A DNA stretch of 64,000 nucleotides from Desulfovibrionaceae bacterium (GTDB taxonomy: Bacteria > Desulfobacterota > Desulfovibrionia > Desulfovibrionales > Desulfovibrionaceae), in NCBI GenBank assembly GCA_009782775.1, contig WRIL01000005.1, positions 29,623 to 93,622 on the forward strand, read 5' to 3'. The notes beneath the pieces are model-generated. The model did no database searches and was not told the origin of the DNA. It was given only the letters and a program-made list of their open reading frames with translations. Shown here piece after piece: positions 28,223-36,579 of the stretch. Within the stretch, counting starts at the first letter, position 1. Each line of letters starts with the position of its first letter. The position numbers were made by a program, and so were the translations under genes.

Positions 28223-30297
28223 AAGGATTTGTCCTCCAGCCATATGACGAAGGGCGCGCCTGTGGGCCAATCCGCGCCCGGAGGAGGAGATTGGCGGAAC
28301 ACGTTGCTCCCTTGCCCATGGATCAGCGGCACGATTTTTTTGATGGAGAGAATGCCGGCAGCCTCGTGCAGGCCTAGACCGCGCATGTCCGGCACGGTTT
28401 GCAGGGCCGTGATATTCTGGAATCCGCGTTCGCCCAGCCGCCCCCTGGCCAAGTCGCCGGAGTCGGTCGCGACTTCGTCATCGGAGAAATATAAATTGTT
28501 TTTCAGCCGGGCGTCTTCTTTGGCCTTTTTCCGGGTATAGGCAGCCAGATCAACGGGCGGGGCGGCACGCGCGTAATCCGGACCGGGGTCGGGCAGACGT
28601 CCCAGGTAGGTCAGGGTGTCCTCCAGGACGCTTTTGAACACCGGAACGGCCGCGGTGGCGCCGAACTTGTTCTTCTGCGGGTCCACCAGGACAACCAGGA
28701 TCAATAGTTCAGGCTTTTCCGCCGGGGCCATGCCCGCAAAAGAGGCCGCGCGCTGTTCTCCATAAACTCCGTCTTCCGCCAACTGAGAGGTGCCGGTTTT
28801 GCCGAGCACCCTGACCCAGGGCATACGGGCCGCCCGTCCTCCTCCGTCTTCGTCGCTGACCACCATCTCCATGATGGAGAGCACCGTCTCAGCGGTTTCA
28901 GCGGAAAAAATGCGCTCTTCCGGATCCTCTTTCTGCAGTCCTTTATTCATTATCAGGCGCAGGGTTTTATTTACGCCCTGGTTGGCGAGACAGAAGTAAG
29001 CCTGACCCATTTGCAGCAGGGTGGCGGAAAAGCCCTGTCCGAAGCCGGCCGCGGCCAGATCCAGCTCGCTCCATTTGGCGGGAGGCCGTAGAATGCCGGG
29101 GTTTTCGCCGCTCAAGGGCAGGGAGCTTTTTCGTCCGAAGCCCATTTTGTTAAGGTAGGCGTGGTATTTTTTCGCCCCCAGGAGCAGGGCGGTTTTCCCC
29201 ATGGCTATGTTGCTGGAATACTTCATGGCCTCCACCAGCGTAACCGTATCTCGGGGCCGGGTATCGGTGATGGTTTTATTACGTACGGTCCATTTTCCGT
29301 TTTCGGCGTCAAAGACGGTTTGTGTCGAAATTTGGCCTTCTTCCAGGGCGGCCGCCAGCAGGAAGGGCTTGACGGTGGAGCCGAATTCAACCGCATCCAG
29401 GGCGATGCGGTTACGTCTGTCGATTTGGGAATAGCGACCGTACATGTTGGGGTTGATCAGCGGCGCCTGGGCCCAGGCCAGGATTTCTCCGCTGGGGATA
29501 TGGATGACCAGGGTTCCGCCCCACTGGGCCTCATTTTCCCGCACCGCCTCGGCCAGAGCTTGTTCCGCGTAATGTTGCACCGTGGAGTCAATGGTCAGGT
29601 GCAAATCCTGTCCGTCCAGGCTTCGAAGCTGTTTGAGCTTTTCGTCGCTGTGGTAGAAGCGCCGTTTTCCCGAAGCGTTGGTCTGCACCTTGAGCACGGC
29701 GCTCTTGCCGGCCAGCCAATTTTCAAAGACCAGCTCCAGCCCTTCCCGGCCTACGGAATCCATGCCGGCGAAGCCCAAAAGCTGGGCGGCCTGCTGGTTA
29801 TTTTGGTAAATGCGGGCCTGCTGGTTAAAGAGGAGCAAACCTGCCGGCATCTGGGATTCCTGGAGGATCTTGGCCTGGGCATAGGGCAGGTTGCGGGCCA
29901 GTTCGATGTACTTTTTGCCGGAATTTATTTGCGGCAGCATGTTTTTTTCAGGCATGTCCATGGTGTGTTCCAGGAAGGCGGCCACCGTCTGGCTGTCTTT
30001 GACATACAGTGGCTGAAGGGCGAGGGAATACCCGCCGACGCTGGAAGAAAGGGCGACCCCGTTGCGGTCCACGATGGAGCCGCGCCGGCCGGTATGTCTT
30101 TCAGAGACAAAGTTCTGGTTCTCCGCCATGGCTTCCAGGTTATAGCCGCGAATTTTGGGATTATCCCGTCCCTGGTTGATCTGCAGGTCATAAAAATTAA
30201 GCCAGATGTGCCCCAGGAAGATAACCAGGGCACAGGCTATGAAGAGCATGGGGATAATTCCCTGGCGGCGGAGGTTGTCTGCTTTCCCTTTTTTCAT
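28219..30297 (-). CDS. ftsI: division-specific transpeptidase FtsI (PBP3) with PASTA tail
   Basis: Class B penicillin-binding protein of 692 aa. One N-terminal membrane anchor (IIPMLFIACALVIFLGHIWL), a dimerisation domain with GRRGSIVDRNGVALSSS, and the transpeptidase domain. Catalytic motifs: STVK at about residue 310, SSN at about 365 and KTGTS in the second half. The last ~60 residues (VPDMRGLGLHEAAGIL...) form one PASTA-type repeat. Unlike E. coli FtsI, which lacks PASTA, this resembles deltaproteobacterial and Gram-positive versions. Confidence 0.95.
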   Translation of the reverse strand: MKKGKADNLRRQGIIPMLFIACALVIFLGHIWLNFYDLQINQGRDNPKIRGYNLEAMAENQNFVSERHTGRRGSIVDRNGVALSSSVGGYSLALQPLYVKDSQTVAAFLEHTMDMPEKNMLPQINSGKKYIELARNLPYAQAKILQESQMPAGLLLFNQQARIYQNNQQAAQLLGFAGMDSVGREGLELVFENWLAGKSAVLKVQTNASGKRRFYHSDEKLKQLRSLDGQDLHLTIDSTVQHYAEQALAEAVRENEAQWGGTLVIHIPSGEILAWAQAPLINPNMYGRYSQIDRRNRIALDAVEFGSTVKPFLLAAALEEGQISTQTVFDAENGKWTVRNKTITDTRPRDTVTLVEAMKYSSNIAMGKTALLLGAKKYHAYLNKMGFGRKSSLPLSGENPGILRPPAKWSELDLAAAGFGQGFSATLLQMGQAYFCLANQGVNKTLRLIMNKGLQKEDPEERIFSAETAETVLSIMEMVVSDEDGGGRAARMPWVRVLGKTGTSQLAEDGVYGEQRAASFAGMAPAEKPELLILVVLVDPQKNKFGATAAVPVFKSVLEDTLTYLGRLPDPGPDYARAAPPVDLAAYTRKKAKEDARLKNNLYFSDDEVATDSGDLARGRLGERGFQNITALQTVPDMRGLGLHEAAGILSIKKIVPLIHGQGSNVFRQSPPPGADWPTGAPFVIWLEDKSL

Positions 30298-30314
30298 TGG
30301 ATCTTACCGTTTTC

Positions 30315-30629
30315 TTATTGATCCAGGTGGCGGACCTGTCCCGGCCTGGGCTTGGCCAGATCCAGGTTTAGTTCGCGGATTTTTTTCTCCAGAGAGGCCT
30401 GGTTGCTGAGCACATCCCGCTCCGCCTCCAGCTGGCCTGCCAAATCATAAAGTTTGCGGTGTTCCAGGCTGGCCTCGCGGATGGCCTTGCTCAAGGTGAC
30501 GTATGGCATGGAATGCACCCAGACTATGGCCAGGCATAGTCCGAGGTTCAGCAGCAGGGAAAGCGTCAGAAAGCAGTTTTCCAGGAAGTTCCCGGTGGAT
30601 GGCGGGGAGAGTTGTTCTGTCTTGTTCAT
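30315..30629 (-). CDS. ftsL: cell division protein FtsL
   Basis: About 104 aa, bitopic: a short cytoplasmic tail, one membrane helix (CFLTLSLLLNLGLCLAIVWV) and a coiled coil (LSKAIREASLEHRKLYDLAG, LEAERDVLSNQASLEKKIRE). The size, topology and place between rsmH and ftsI identify it despite low sequence conservation. The start is ambiguous between ATG 30629 and TTG 30641. Confidence 0.85.
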   Translation of the reverse strand: MNKTEQLSPPSTGNFLENCFLTLSLLLNLGLCLAIVWVHSMPYVTLSKAIREASLEHRKLYDLAGQLEAERDVLSNQASLEKKIRELNLDLAKPRPGQVRHLDQ

Positions 30630-30714
30630 ATATATTGCCAATCTCCGAGTCAGTTCTATCCCGGCCTCTTTCCGGGCTCTGCCTGACGGCCTGTGGCCGC
30701 GTATTTTTCACATC

Positions 30715-31644
30715 TTATGACGCCTGTTCCCCAAGACGTTCGGCTACGCGCAACTTTCCGCTACGCGCGCGGGGGTTGGCGGAGCATTCCTCCGGGGAGG
30801 GAGACAGCGCTTTTTGGGTGACTAGGCGTAGGGCCGCTTGTCCGTGTGGAACAGGGGCGGCCTGGTTCCGGAAAAAATGTTTGACCAGGCGGTCTTCCAG
30901 GGAATGAAAGCTGATCACCGCCAGCCGTCCGCCGGGGTTCAGCCGGGGAATAATGCGTTCCAGAAAGAGGCCGAGCTGCCCGATCTCATCGTTGACCGCC
31001 AGCCTCAGAGCCTGGAAGGTTTTGGTGGCCGGGTGGTTTCTGGCCGTGGCCCGCCGGCGGGGCGGGTAGGCTTCTTCCACCAGGCGGGAGAGTTCCAGGG
31101 TGCGAGTTAGGGGGCGGGCGGCGCGGGCGCGGGTGACGGCGCGGGCGATGCGCCGGGCTATGGGTTCTTCGCCGTATTTTTCCAGAATCGCGCTCAAATC
31201 AGTCTCTCCCAGGCTGTTGATCAGATCCGCCGCGCTCCGTCCTTTTTGCTGGTCCAGGCGCATATCCAGCGGCCCGTCACGCAGAAAACTGAAGCCTCTT
31301 TCCGGGCTGTCCAGTTGCAAGGAACTCACTCCCGCATCCAGGATGACCCCATCAACCTTTTCCCAGCCCAGGCCGTCCAGGGCCGTTGCAAAATCCGCGA
31401 AGGCGCAATGCCTGATCTGCACGGCGGAGGCAAATTCCTTCAATTTATCTCCGGCCAGGGCCAGGGCTTCCAGATCACGGTCCAGACCGAGCAGTTGCGC
31501 TCCCGGCCCGGCGGAGCGCAGTATGTGCGCGGCATGTCCGCCCAGCCCCAGAGTCGCGTCCAGATAGCGCCCCCCCGGCCTTGGCCGGAGGGCTTCCAGC
31601 ACTTCGCTCAGCATCACCGGCACATGGGCTGGCGTCTGGGGCAT
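30715..31644 (-). CDS. rsmH: 16S rRNA (cytosine-1402-N4)-methyltransferase
   Basis: SAM methyltransferase of 309 aa. N-terminal HVPVMLSEVLEALRP, SAM motif YLDATLGLGGHAAHIL, VDGVILDAGVSSLQLDSPERGFSF, then LAVISFHSLEDRLVKHFFR. These are diagnostic of RsmH (MraW). The start overlaps the mraZ stop by one base. It is the second gene of the dcw transcript. Confidence 0.96.
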   Translation of the reverse strand: MPQTPAHVPVMLSEVLEALRPRPGGRYLDATLGLGGHAAHILRSAGPGAQLLGLDRDLEALALAGDKLKEFASAVQIRHCAFADFATALDGLGWEKVDGVILDAGVSSLQLDSPERGFSFLRDGPLDMRLDQQKGRSAADLINSLGETDLSAILEKYGEEPIARRIARAVTRARAARPLTRTLELSRLVEEAYPPRRRATARNHPATKTFQALRLAVNDEIGQLGLFLERIIPRLNPGGRLAVISFHSLEDRLVKHFFRNQAAPVPHGQAALRLVTQKALSPSPEECSANPRARSGKLRVAERLGEQAS

Positions 31645-32099
31645 CAGAAAATCAGTCCCACACCTTCCGGCAGTTCGCTGGAGATGTCCGAATAGTCCTG
31701 GCGCAGGACGTTTTCTTCAAATCTTTGCGGTAGCCATAATTCAAAGCGTTCGCTATTGCCCACCAGGTAGGCTTCGTCCGCGATGCCGGCATAACCGAGC
31801 TGATCCTGGTTCAGGCGGATGCGTCCCTGGGAGTCCGGGGCTCCGACAGTCGCGCCGCTCATCACTAGACGCTTGAATTTTCTAAGCTTTTCCGATGGAT
31901 TTTTTATGGCTTGTAGTTTATTTTCAAATTCGAGCCACAGCGGCAGAGGAATGCCAACCACGCAATCGTCATAGGTTGTCAGGGCCAGTTTTCCGTCTTC
32001 GGATTTGGCCAGGTGAGTAAGGGCTTCACGGTACTCCGGCGGGAGCATGATCCGGCCTTGGTTGTCTACGTTGCGGGGTATTCTTCCTCTAAAACTCAT
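31644..32099 (-). CDS. mraZ: transcriptional regulator MraZ
   Basis: AbrB-like protein of 151 aa with two tandem MraZ domains. The first is FRGRIPRNVDNQGRIMLPPEYREAL, the second GATVGAPDSQGRIRLNQDQLGYAGI, each with the conserved D-x-x-G-R-I/R motif. MraZ binds short direct repeats in its own promoter and represses the dcw operon. A matching 10-bp periodic repeat lies just upstream. Confidence 0.95.
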   Translation of the reverse strand: MSFRGRIPRNVDNQGRIMLPPEYREALTHLAKSEDGKLALTTYDDCVVGIPLPLWLEFENKLQAIKNPSEKLRKFKRLVMSGATVGAPDSQGRIRLNQDQLGYAGIADEAYLVGNSERFELWLPQRFEENVLRQDYSDISSELPEGVGLIF

Positions 32100-32125
32100 G
32101 GCTGCGCTTCCGTGAGGGAATTTTT

Positions 32126-32160
32126 ACCTTTTTTTACCTAAAATATCCTGCTTTTCCCTT
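32126..32160 (-). promoter_or_regulatory. candidate MraZ operator, four boxes with 10-bp period
   Basis: Read on the minus strand, upstream of mraZ, four GG-initiated boxes repeat every ten bases exactly: GGGAAAAGCA, GGATATTTTA, GGTAAAAAAA, GGTAAAAATT. MraZ operators in other bacteria are short G-rich repeats with the same 10-bp spacing. The boxes end about 26 bases before the mraZ start. That assignment is inference from position and period; the box sequence differs from the E. coli TGGG consensus. Confidence 0.5.
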
Positions 32161-32286
32161 AACAACTTTTTGTCAGGGATGGCAAGATAAAAATTTATTT
32201 TTTTATGAGCCTGGGAAAATTTTGTAGCGCGGGTCTGAGGGGCGCGCCGGAAGGGCTTGGAAAATCTACGGATGGGAAAGTTTTAG

Positions 32287-32997
32287 ATGGTCATGTATAA
32301 CGAACTGCTCTGGCTGGGCTTCGCTCTCTTCGATCTTGCGGTCACGGTGCTGGTTTACAGGTATTTCGGCAAACCTGGCCTGTACGCCCTGGTGTCCTTC
32401 AACCTGATCCTCTGCAACATCCAGGTGCTCAAGACCGTCACCCTGTTCGGCCTGACCACCACCCTGGGCAATATCCTGTATGTCAGCGTGTTTCTGGCCT
32501 CCAACATCCTGAATGAATTCCACGGTAAGGAGGCGGCCAAAACCGCCGTGCGCCTGGGTTTTGTCATGCTGATCCTGAGCACGCTCTACATGCAGGCGGC
32601 CCTGGTCTTTAGTCCCGCTCCCGGCGATTTCGCCCAGGTCCATCTGGCGGCGATATTCTCCCTGCTGCCCAGGATCGCCCTGGCCAGCCTGACCGCCTAT
32701 GCCTGCTCTCAGGCCTGTGACATCTGGGCTTACCACTACCTGCGCCTGCGCACCAAGGGCCGTTTCCTGTGGTTGCGTAACGGCGTGGCCACCCTGGTCA
32801 GCCAGCTCATCGATTCCGTGGTCTTCTGCCTCCTGGCCTTTTACGCCCTGTATCCGTTCCAGGTGCTGCTGGAGATTCTCCTGACCACTTTTCTGTTCAA
32901 GACCCTGGTGACCTGCCTGGATACCCCCTTCATTTATCTGGCCCGCCGGGCGCACCAGCGGAGACTGGAACAGGGGCTGGAAAAAGGGCCGGCCTGA
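32287..32997 (+). CDS. queuosine-precursor-type transporter (YhhQ/VUT family)
   Basis: Integral membrane protein of 236 aa with about six segments. Conserved VUT-family stretches: LGNILYVSVFLASNILNEFHGKEAAKTAVRLGF, SQACDIWAYHYLR and WLRNGVATLVSQLIDSVVFCLLAF. Homologs (YhhQ) import preQ0/preQ1. The gene stands alone, divergent from mraZ. The 186-base gap between them holds the dcw promoter region. Confidence 0.8.
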   Translation: MVMYNELLWLGFALFDLAVTVLVYRYFGKPGLYALVSFNLILCNIQVLKTVTLFGLTTTLGNILYVSVFLASNILNEFHGKEAAKTAVRLGFVMLILSTLYMQAALVFSPAPGDFAQVHLAAIFSLLPRIALASLTAYACSQACDIWAYHYLRLRTKGRFLWLRNGVATLVSQLIDSVVFCLLAFYALYPFQVLLEILLTTFLFKTLVTCLDTPFIYLARRAHQRRLEQGLEKGPA

Positions 32998-33014
32998 CCT
33001 TTACGTCCGGTTGG

Positions 33015-33374
33015 ATTGCCCGGCAACGAATCACAAAAAATGCTTTACATCGGATTTGAGTTGGGCTAGAAATACAATAAGGCGATGATATGAGGCCGAG
33101 CGGGACGGTTTTCATTCCGGCTCTTCGTGGGTATCTCGTAAGTTCATCTGATAATTCAAATTCTGAGTTCATGCCTGGGTTGCGGAAAATGCGTGGGGAA
33201 TTGCCCGGCGCACGAATCAAAAAAAAAGTTTACATCGGATTTGAGTTGGGTTATAAATGCCCGTTAAAAGCATAAAATAAGGCAATGGCACGAGGCTGGC
33301 GGGACGGTTTTCATTCCGGCTCTTCGCGGTGATCTCGGTAAATCCATTTGATAATTTAAACTAGGGAGACTCTT
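33015..33374. repeat. tandemly duplicated leader of the hdr locus
   Basis: Two diverged copies of the same upstream region lie head to tail. ATTGCCCGGC plus an A-rich run at 33015 recurs at 33200. TACATCGGATTTGAGTTGGG at 33046 recurs at 33231. CGGGACGGTTTTCATTCCGG at 33101 recurs at 33300. Between them, 33163-33210 is a 48-base exact copy of 33441-33488, the part of hdrC1 encoding its first iron-sulfur motif. So an ancestral unit of promoter region plus the start of hdrC1 was duplicated and the upstream copy then decayed. No gene is present in this 377-base gap. Confidence 0.8.
33286..33300 (+). promoter_or_regulatory. sigma-54 (-24/-12) promoter candidate for the hdr locus
   Basis: TGGCACG-AGGC-TGGC matches the sigma-54 consensus TGGCACG-N4-TTGC with a single mismatch and exact spacing. 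It lies 75 bases before the hdrC1 start. The corresponding position in the older upstream copy reads TGATATG-AGGC-CGAG, which has lost the -24 element. If real, expression needs an activator ATPase responding to an unknown signal; none is encoded in this window. Confidence 0.6.
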
Positions 33375-33965
33375 TTGGCCAGAGAAACTCTGAAGGATTC
33401 CTTGGCTGGACATGCGGACGGCTACAAGCTGCTGGACAATCTGAGTTCATGCCTGGGTTGCGGAAAATGCGTGGGGAATTGCCCGGCGGCGAGACAGACG
33501 CCGTCATACAATCCTCGCCAAATCATCAGAGATGTCTTGAACGGCGCCGAGGAGCGCTGGCTGAAAAGCGAAGAAATCTGGCGCTGCCTTTGGTGTGCCG
33601 GCTGCTACACGCTCTGCCCCATGGACATCAGTTATCCCCTGCTCATAATGCAGTTGCGGTATCGGGCTGTGGAGGCCGGCTATGGCCTGCAGTACATCGC
33701 GCCGTTCAAAAAATTTGCTATGCGCGCCAGGGAAGACGGCCTGACCTTTGCCCCGGGAGGGAGCAAGGGGAGGGAGCGGGTACAGGGGATTCGGAGCGGG
33801 ATCGGCGCTTCCCCTTGGCCGGAAATCTCCGAGAAGGCCAAGGCGGAATACACGGCCTTGTTTGATCTGTGCGGAGTCAAGCGGGATCTGGAAGGCATGC
33901 CTGAAGATGCAGCTGAACCTCTTGATCTGAATTACCTGGGAGGGAGGATCGTTTATGAACCATAA
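33375..33965 (+). CDS. HdrC-like iron-sulfur subunit 1
   Basis: Soluble ferredoxin-like protein of 196 aa with two [4Fe-4S] motifs: CLGCGKCVGNCP (about residues 26-37) and CLWCAGCYTLCP (about 71-82). This is the HdrC arrangement, relaying electrons between HdrA flavin and HdrB. The start is a TTG (33375) with AGGGAG upstream. It overlaps hdrB1 by 11 bases. The C-terminal half has no membrane segment, unlike DsrM/HdrE types. The name hdrC1 used in other entries refers to the sHdr-style gene order. Confidence 0.85.
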   Translation: MARETLKDSLAGHADGYKLLDNLSSCLGCGKCVGNCPAARQTPSYNPRQIIRDVLNGAEERWLKSEEIWRCLWCAGCYTLCPMDISYPLLIMQLRYRAVEAGYGLQYIAPFKKFAMRAREDGLTFAPGGSKGRERVQGIRSGIGASPWPEISEKAKAEYTALFDLCGVKRDLEGMPEDAAEPLDLNYLGGRIVYEP

Positions 33966-34908
33966 GCGGATCGTTTCTCCTGAGGAGAAATTTCCCAAAG
34001 TGCCGGAAAGCCTTTTTCTTTTCCGCTCCTGTACGGGCAGCGTTGAATATCCCGGCACGGAAAACGCCATAAAGGAAATACTCAAGCTTTTGGGCATCAA
34101 GGCCGTTATGGACCCGGATCAGACCTGCTGTTCGGGTTATCTTCTTACCTGTTCGGCGTACAAGCCGGAATTTTCTCTGGCCGTAACCGCTCGCAACTTG
34201 TCTTTGGCAGAACGAAAAGACCTGGATGTCTTCGCATTCTGCAATGGTTGTTTCGGCTATTTGTCCGAACTTGCGCACATTATCCTGCACAATCCCGACT
34301 ACAAGGCCATGGCCAATTCTGTCATCGCCCCCATGGGCTATGAGTTTAAGGGCACGGCGCGCATCTACCACGTGCAGGAGTTGTACCGCCGCCTGCAAAG
34401 CAATCTCGTCGCTCTTGTCAAAAGGCCGTTGCAGGGTCTTAGGGTGGGCGTTCACTACGGGTGCCATTATCTTGCTCGGCAGTACGGCATTCTGGATGAT
34501 GGCGGATATCCGTCTTATATTGAAGATATTATCTCCTCCCTGGGCGGCACCCCGGTCTTTTACAAAGAGCGTCAGGCTTGTTGCGGGTATGCTGTGGGAC
34601 GCGGCTTTACGCACAAAGAAAACGTCGTGCATCCGCATCTCTACAGCAAATTGAAAAGCGCGAGGGAAGAAGGGGTTGAGATTCTGGTGACGGTCTGTCC
34701 CGGATGCAATACGGCGTTGGATCGTGAGCAACCGGCCCTATCGGAACGTAGCGGAGAAAAGTTCGGTATACCGGCCATTGACGTGGGGCAGCTTATTGCT
34801 TTGGCTTTGGGCGTGGCAGTGCAGAAATTGGGGTTCAAGGCAAACACCGTGCCTTTGGATGAAGTCCTGCGAAAAATTTCCGCAGATAAAGGAGAAAATA
34901 TACAATGA
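33955..34908 (+). CDS. HdrB-like CCG-domain subunit 1
   Basis: 317 aa with two CCG domains (C-xn-CC-xn-CxxC). The first is SCTGS...TCCSGYLLTC...FCNGC (about residues 25-100), the second HYGCHYLAR...ACCGYAVGRG...VCPGC (about 170-260). In true HdrB these cysteines hold noncubane [4Fe-4S] clusters that cleave the CoM-CoB disulfide. In sHdr-type complexes the substrate is a sulfur carrier. Both domains look complete, so the subunit should be active. The stop overlaps hdrA by four bases. Confidence 0.88.
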   Translation: MNHKRIVSPEEKFPKVPESLFLFRSCTGSVEYPGTENAIKEILKLLGIKAVMDPDQTCCSGYLLTCSAYKPEFSLAVTARNLSLAERKDLDVFAFCNGCFGYLSELAHIILHNPDYKAMANSVIAPMGYEFKGTARIYHVQELYRRLQSNLVALVKRPLQGLRVGVHYGCHYLARQYGILDDGGYPSYIEDIISSLGGTPVFYKERQACCGYAVGRGFTHKENVVHPHLYSKLKSAREEGVEILVTVCPGCNTALDREQPALSERSGEKFGIPAIDVGQLIALALGVAVQKLGFKANTVPLDEVLRKISADKGENIQ

Positions 34909-35939
34909 GCGAGAAGGCGACAGCTCTGATTATTGGCGGCGGCATCGCCGGTATGGAAGCCGCCCTGAAATTGGGACAGGGCGGATACCGGGCTGTGCTG
35001 GCGGAAAAGGATCATAGCCTGGGCGGCACGGTCAGCAAGCTGTGCAGCAGCTTTCCCCGCTGGGAAGATCCTCAGGATCTGCTGCGCCTGAAAGAGCAGC
35101 AGCTGCAATCCCTGGAGACGATTTCCATCCTGAGGGATACGGAAATCACCGGCATTGAGAAAAAGAAGGGAACCTTCCACGCCACGTGGAAAAATTCCTC
35201 GGGAGAAGAGGGCGCTCTTAACGCCCAGGCCGTTATTGTCGCCACCGGTTTCGATCTCTTTGACGCGTCCATTTACGGGGAATACGGTTACGGCATCTAT
35301 CCCGGAGTGGTAAATTCTCTGGAATTTGAACAAGTTCTCAAAGATCATACCGATGGTAAGGCCGCCTTGCCCCGTAACATCGCTTTTTTTAAATGTGTCG
35401 GCAGCCGGGATCGTTCCAAGGGACATCCTTACTGCTCCAAGATCTGCTGCATGTACACGGCCAAACAGGCCGGCACGGCAAAAAATCTTTCTCCGGAAAG
35501 CAAATGCTATGTGTTCTACATGGATTACCGCGCCGCTGGCAAGGAATACGAAGAGTTCGTGCGCTCGGTCATTGAGGAAAAACAGGTGCGGTATGTGCGC
35601 GGCAGACCCTCCAAGGTAGTTATGGAAAAGGGACAGTTGCTGGTCCGTTTTGAAGACACCCTCATTGGCGCCCCCATGGAAGTGGCGGTGGACATGGTGG
35701 TTTTGGCTAGCGCCGTTATCCCGAAGCCGGCGACCAGGCGTCTGGCGGAAATGCTGGGCCTGAAAACAGACGAGTACGGATTTATTGAAGCGGAATACGG
35801 GAGCGCGGTCAAAGCGCAAGAAAACATTTTCTTCGCCGGCGGTTGCGGCTTCGCCGTCGAAACCATCGGCGCCTCGGCCCAGGGGGCGGCGGCCGCCGCC
35901 GAGGTCATGGCCTTGTTCAACAAAGGTGGAAAGCCATGA
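34905..35939 (+). CDS. short HdrA-like flavoprotein
   Basis: FAD-binding protein of 344 aa. N-terminal ALIIGGGIAGMEAALKLGQGG is the dinucleotide motif. AVIVATGFDLFD and the HdrA-specific FKCVGSRDRSKGHPYCSKICCM (about residues 163-184) give the cluster-ligating cysteines. It lacks the N-terminal and C-terminal ferredoxin extensions of methanogen HdrA and has the size of QmoA or sHdrA proteins. The C-terminal GGCGFAVETIGASAQGAAAAAE closes the FAD site. It overlaps both neighbours, so all five hdr genes form one operon. Confidence 0.88.
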   Translation: MSEKATALIIGGGIAGMEAALKLGQGGYRAVLAEKDHSLGGTVSKLCSSFPRWEDPQDLLRLKEQQLQSLETISILRDTEITGIEKKKGTFHATWKNSSGEEGALNAQAVIVATGFDLFDASIYGEYGYGIYPGVVNSLEFEQVLKDHTDGKAALPRNIAFFKCVGSRDRSKGHPYCSKICCMYTAKQAGTAKNLSPESKCYVFYMDYRAAGKEYEEFVRSVIEEKQVRYVRGRPSKVVMEKGQLLVRFEDTLIGAPMEVAVDMVVLASAVIPKPATRRLAEMLGLKTDEYGFIEAEYGSAVKAQENIFFAGGCGFAVETIGASAQGAAAAAEVMALFNKGGKP

Positions 35940-36526
35940 TGCTGACCGAGTCTCCCATTCGTCGTCTGGATGCGAAAGCGCCCGGTCTGGCCGAGGAACT
36001 CAAAAGAGACCTGGACATCGACATCACGCGCTGTCTGGAGTGCGGCAAGTGTTCCGGGGGGTGCTCCTATGCGCACGGCTTTGACTATACGCCGCGCAAA
36101 ATGGTGCAGCTCATCAAACTGGAAGAGCGCGGCAAGCTGTTGCGCATGCGTGCGCTCTGGACTTGTCTCTCCTGCCAGCTGTGTCTGGATCGTTGTCCTT
36201 CAAGCATTGATATGCCGCGTATCCTGGATTACCTGCGCGGCAAGGCGTATGCGGAACGCCTCAATGATGTTCATCCCGAAATTGAAAAATTTTATGAAAT
36301 CATGCTCAGTGACATACGGAACAATGGCCGCATCAGCGAGACGCTGATGATGGCTCGCTTCAATTTTGCCACGCGACGCTATTTCAGCAATGCTGACCTG
36401 GGCATGAAGTTGTTTTTCAAGGGAAAATTGAAATTGTTTGGTCCAAAAACAAAAAACTTGAACTCTTTACGCGCTCTGTTCGCGAAATTATTATTTAGGT
36501 CGCCTGCAGAGCAGGAGCCATCTTGA
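35936..36526 (+). CDS. HdrC-like iron-sulfur subunit 2
   Basis: 196 aa with two [4Fe-4S] motifs, CLECGKCSGGCS (about residues 33-44; fourth ligand Cys present) and CLSCQLCLDRCP (about 78-89). It is a second, independent HdrC paralog. The C-terminal part (FNFATRRYFSNADLGMKLFFKGKLKLF) resembles the helical tail of HdrC proteins. ATG 35936 overlaps the hdrA stop as ATGA. The gene ends 53 bases before hdrB2. Confidence 0.85.
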   Translation: MMLTESPIRRLDAKAPGLAEELKRDLDIDITRCLECGKCSGGCSYAHGFDYTPRKMVQLIKLEERGKLLRMRALWTCLSCQLCLDRCPSSIDMPRILDYLRGKAYAERLNDVHPEIEKFYEIMLSDIRNNGRISETLMMARFNFATRRYFSNADLGMKLFFKGKLKLFGPKTKNLNSLRALFAKLLFRSPAEQEPS

Positions 36527-36579
36527 TGCATAATTTTGAGATGCGTTCCAATATGTCTTGACCCAAGGAGAAACTAAGG

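Noticed and set aside
33090..33275. 61-codon frame in the hdr leader containing part of an iron-sulfur-like sequence
   Set aside because: It reads the duplicated hdrC1 fragment in the wrong frame and has no ribosome-binding site.
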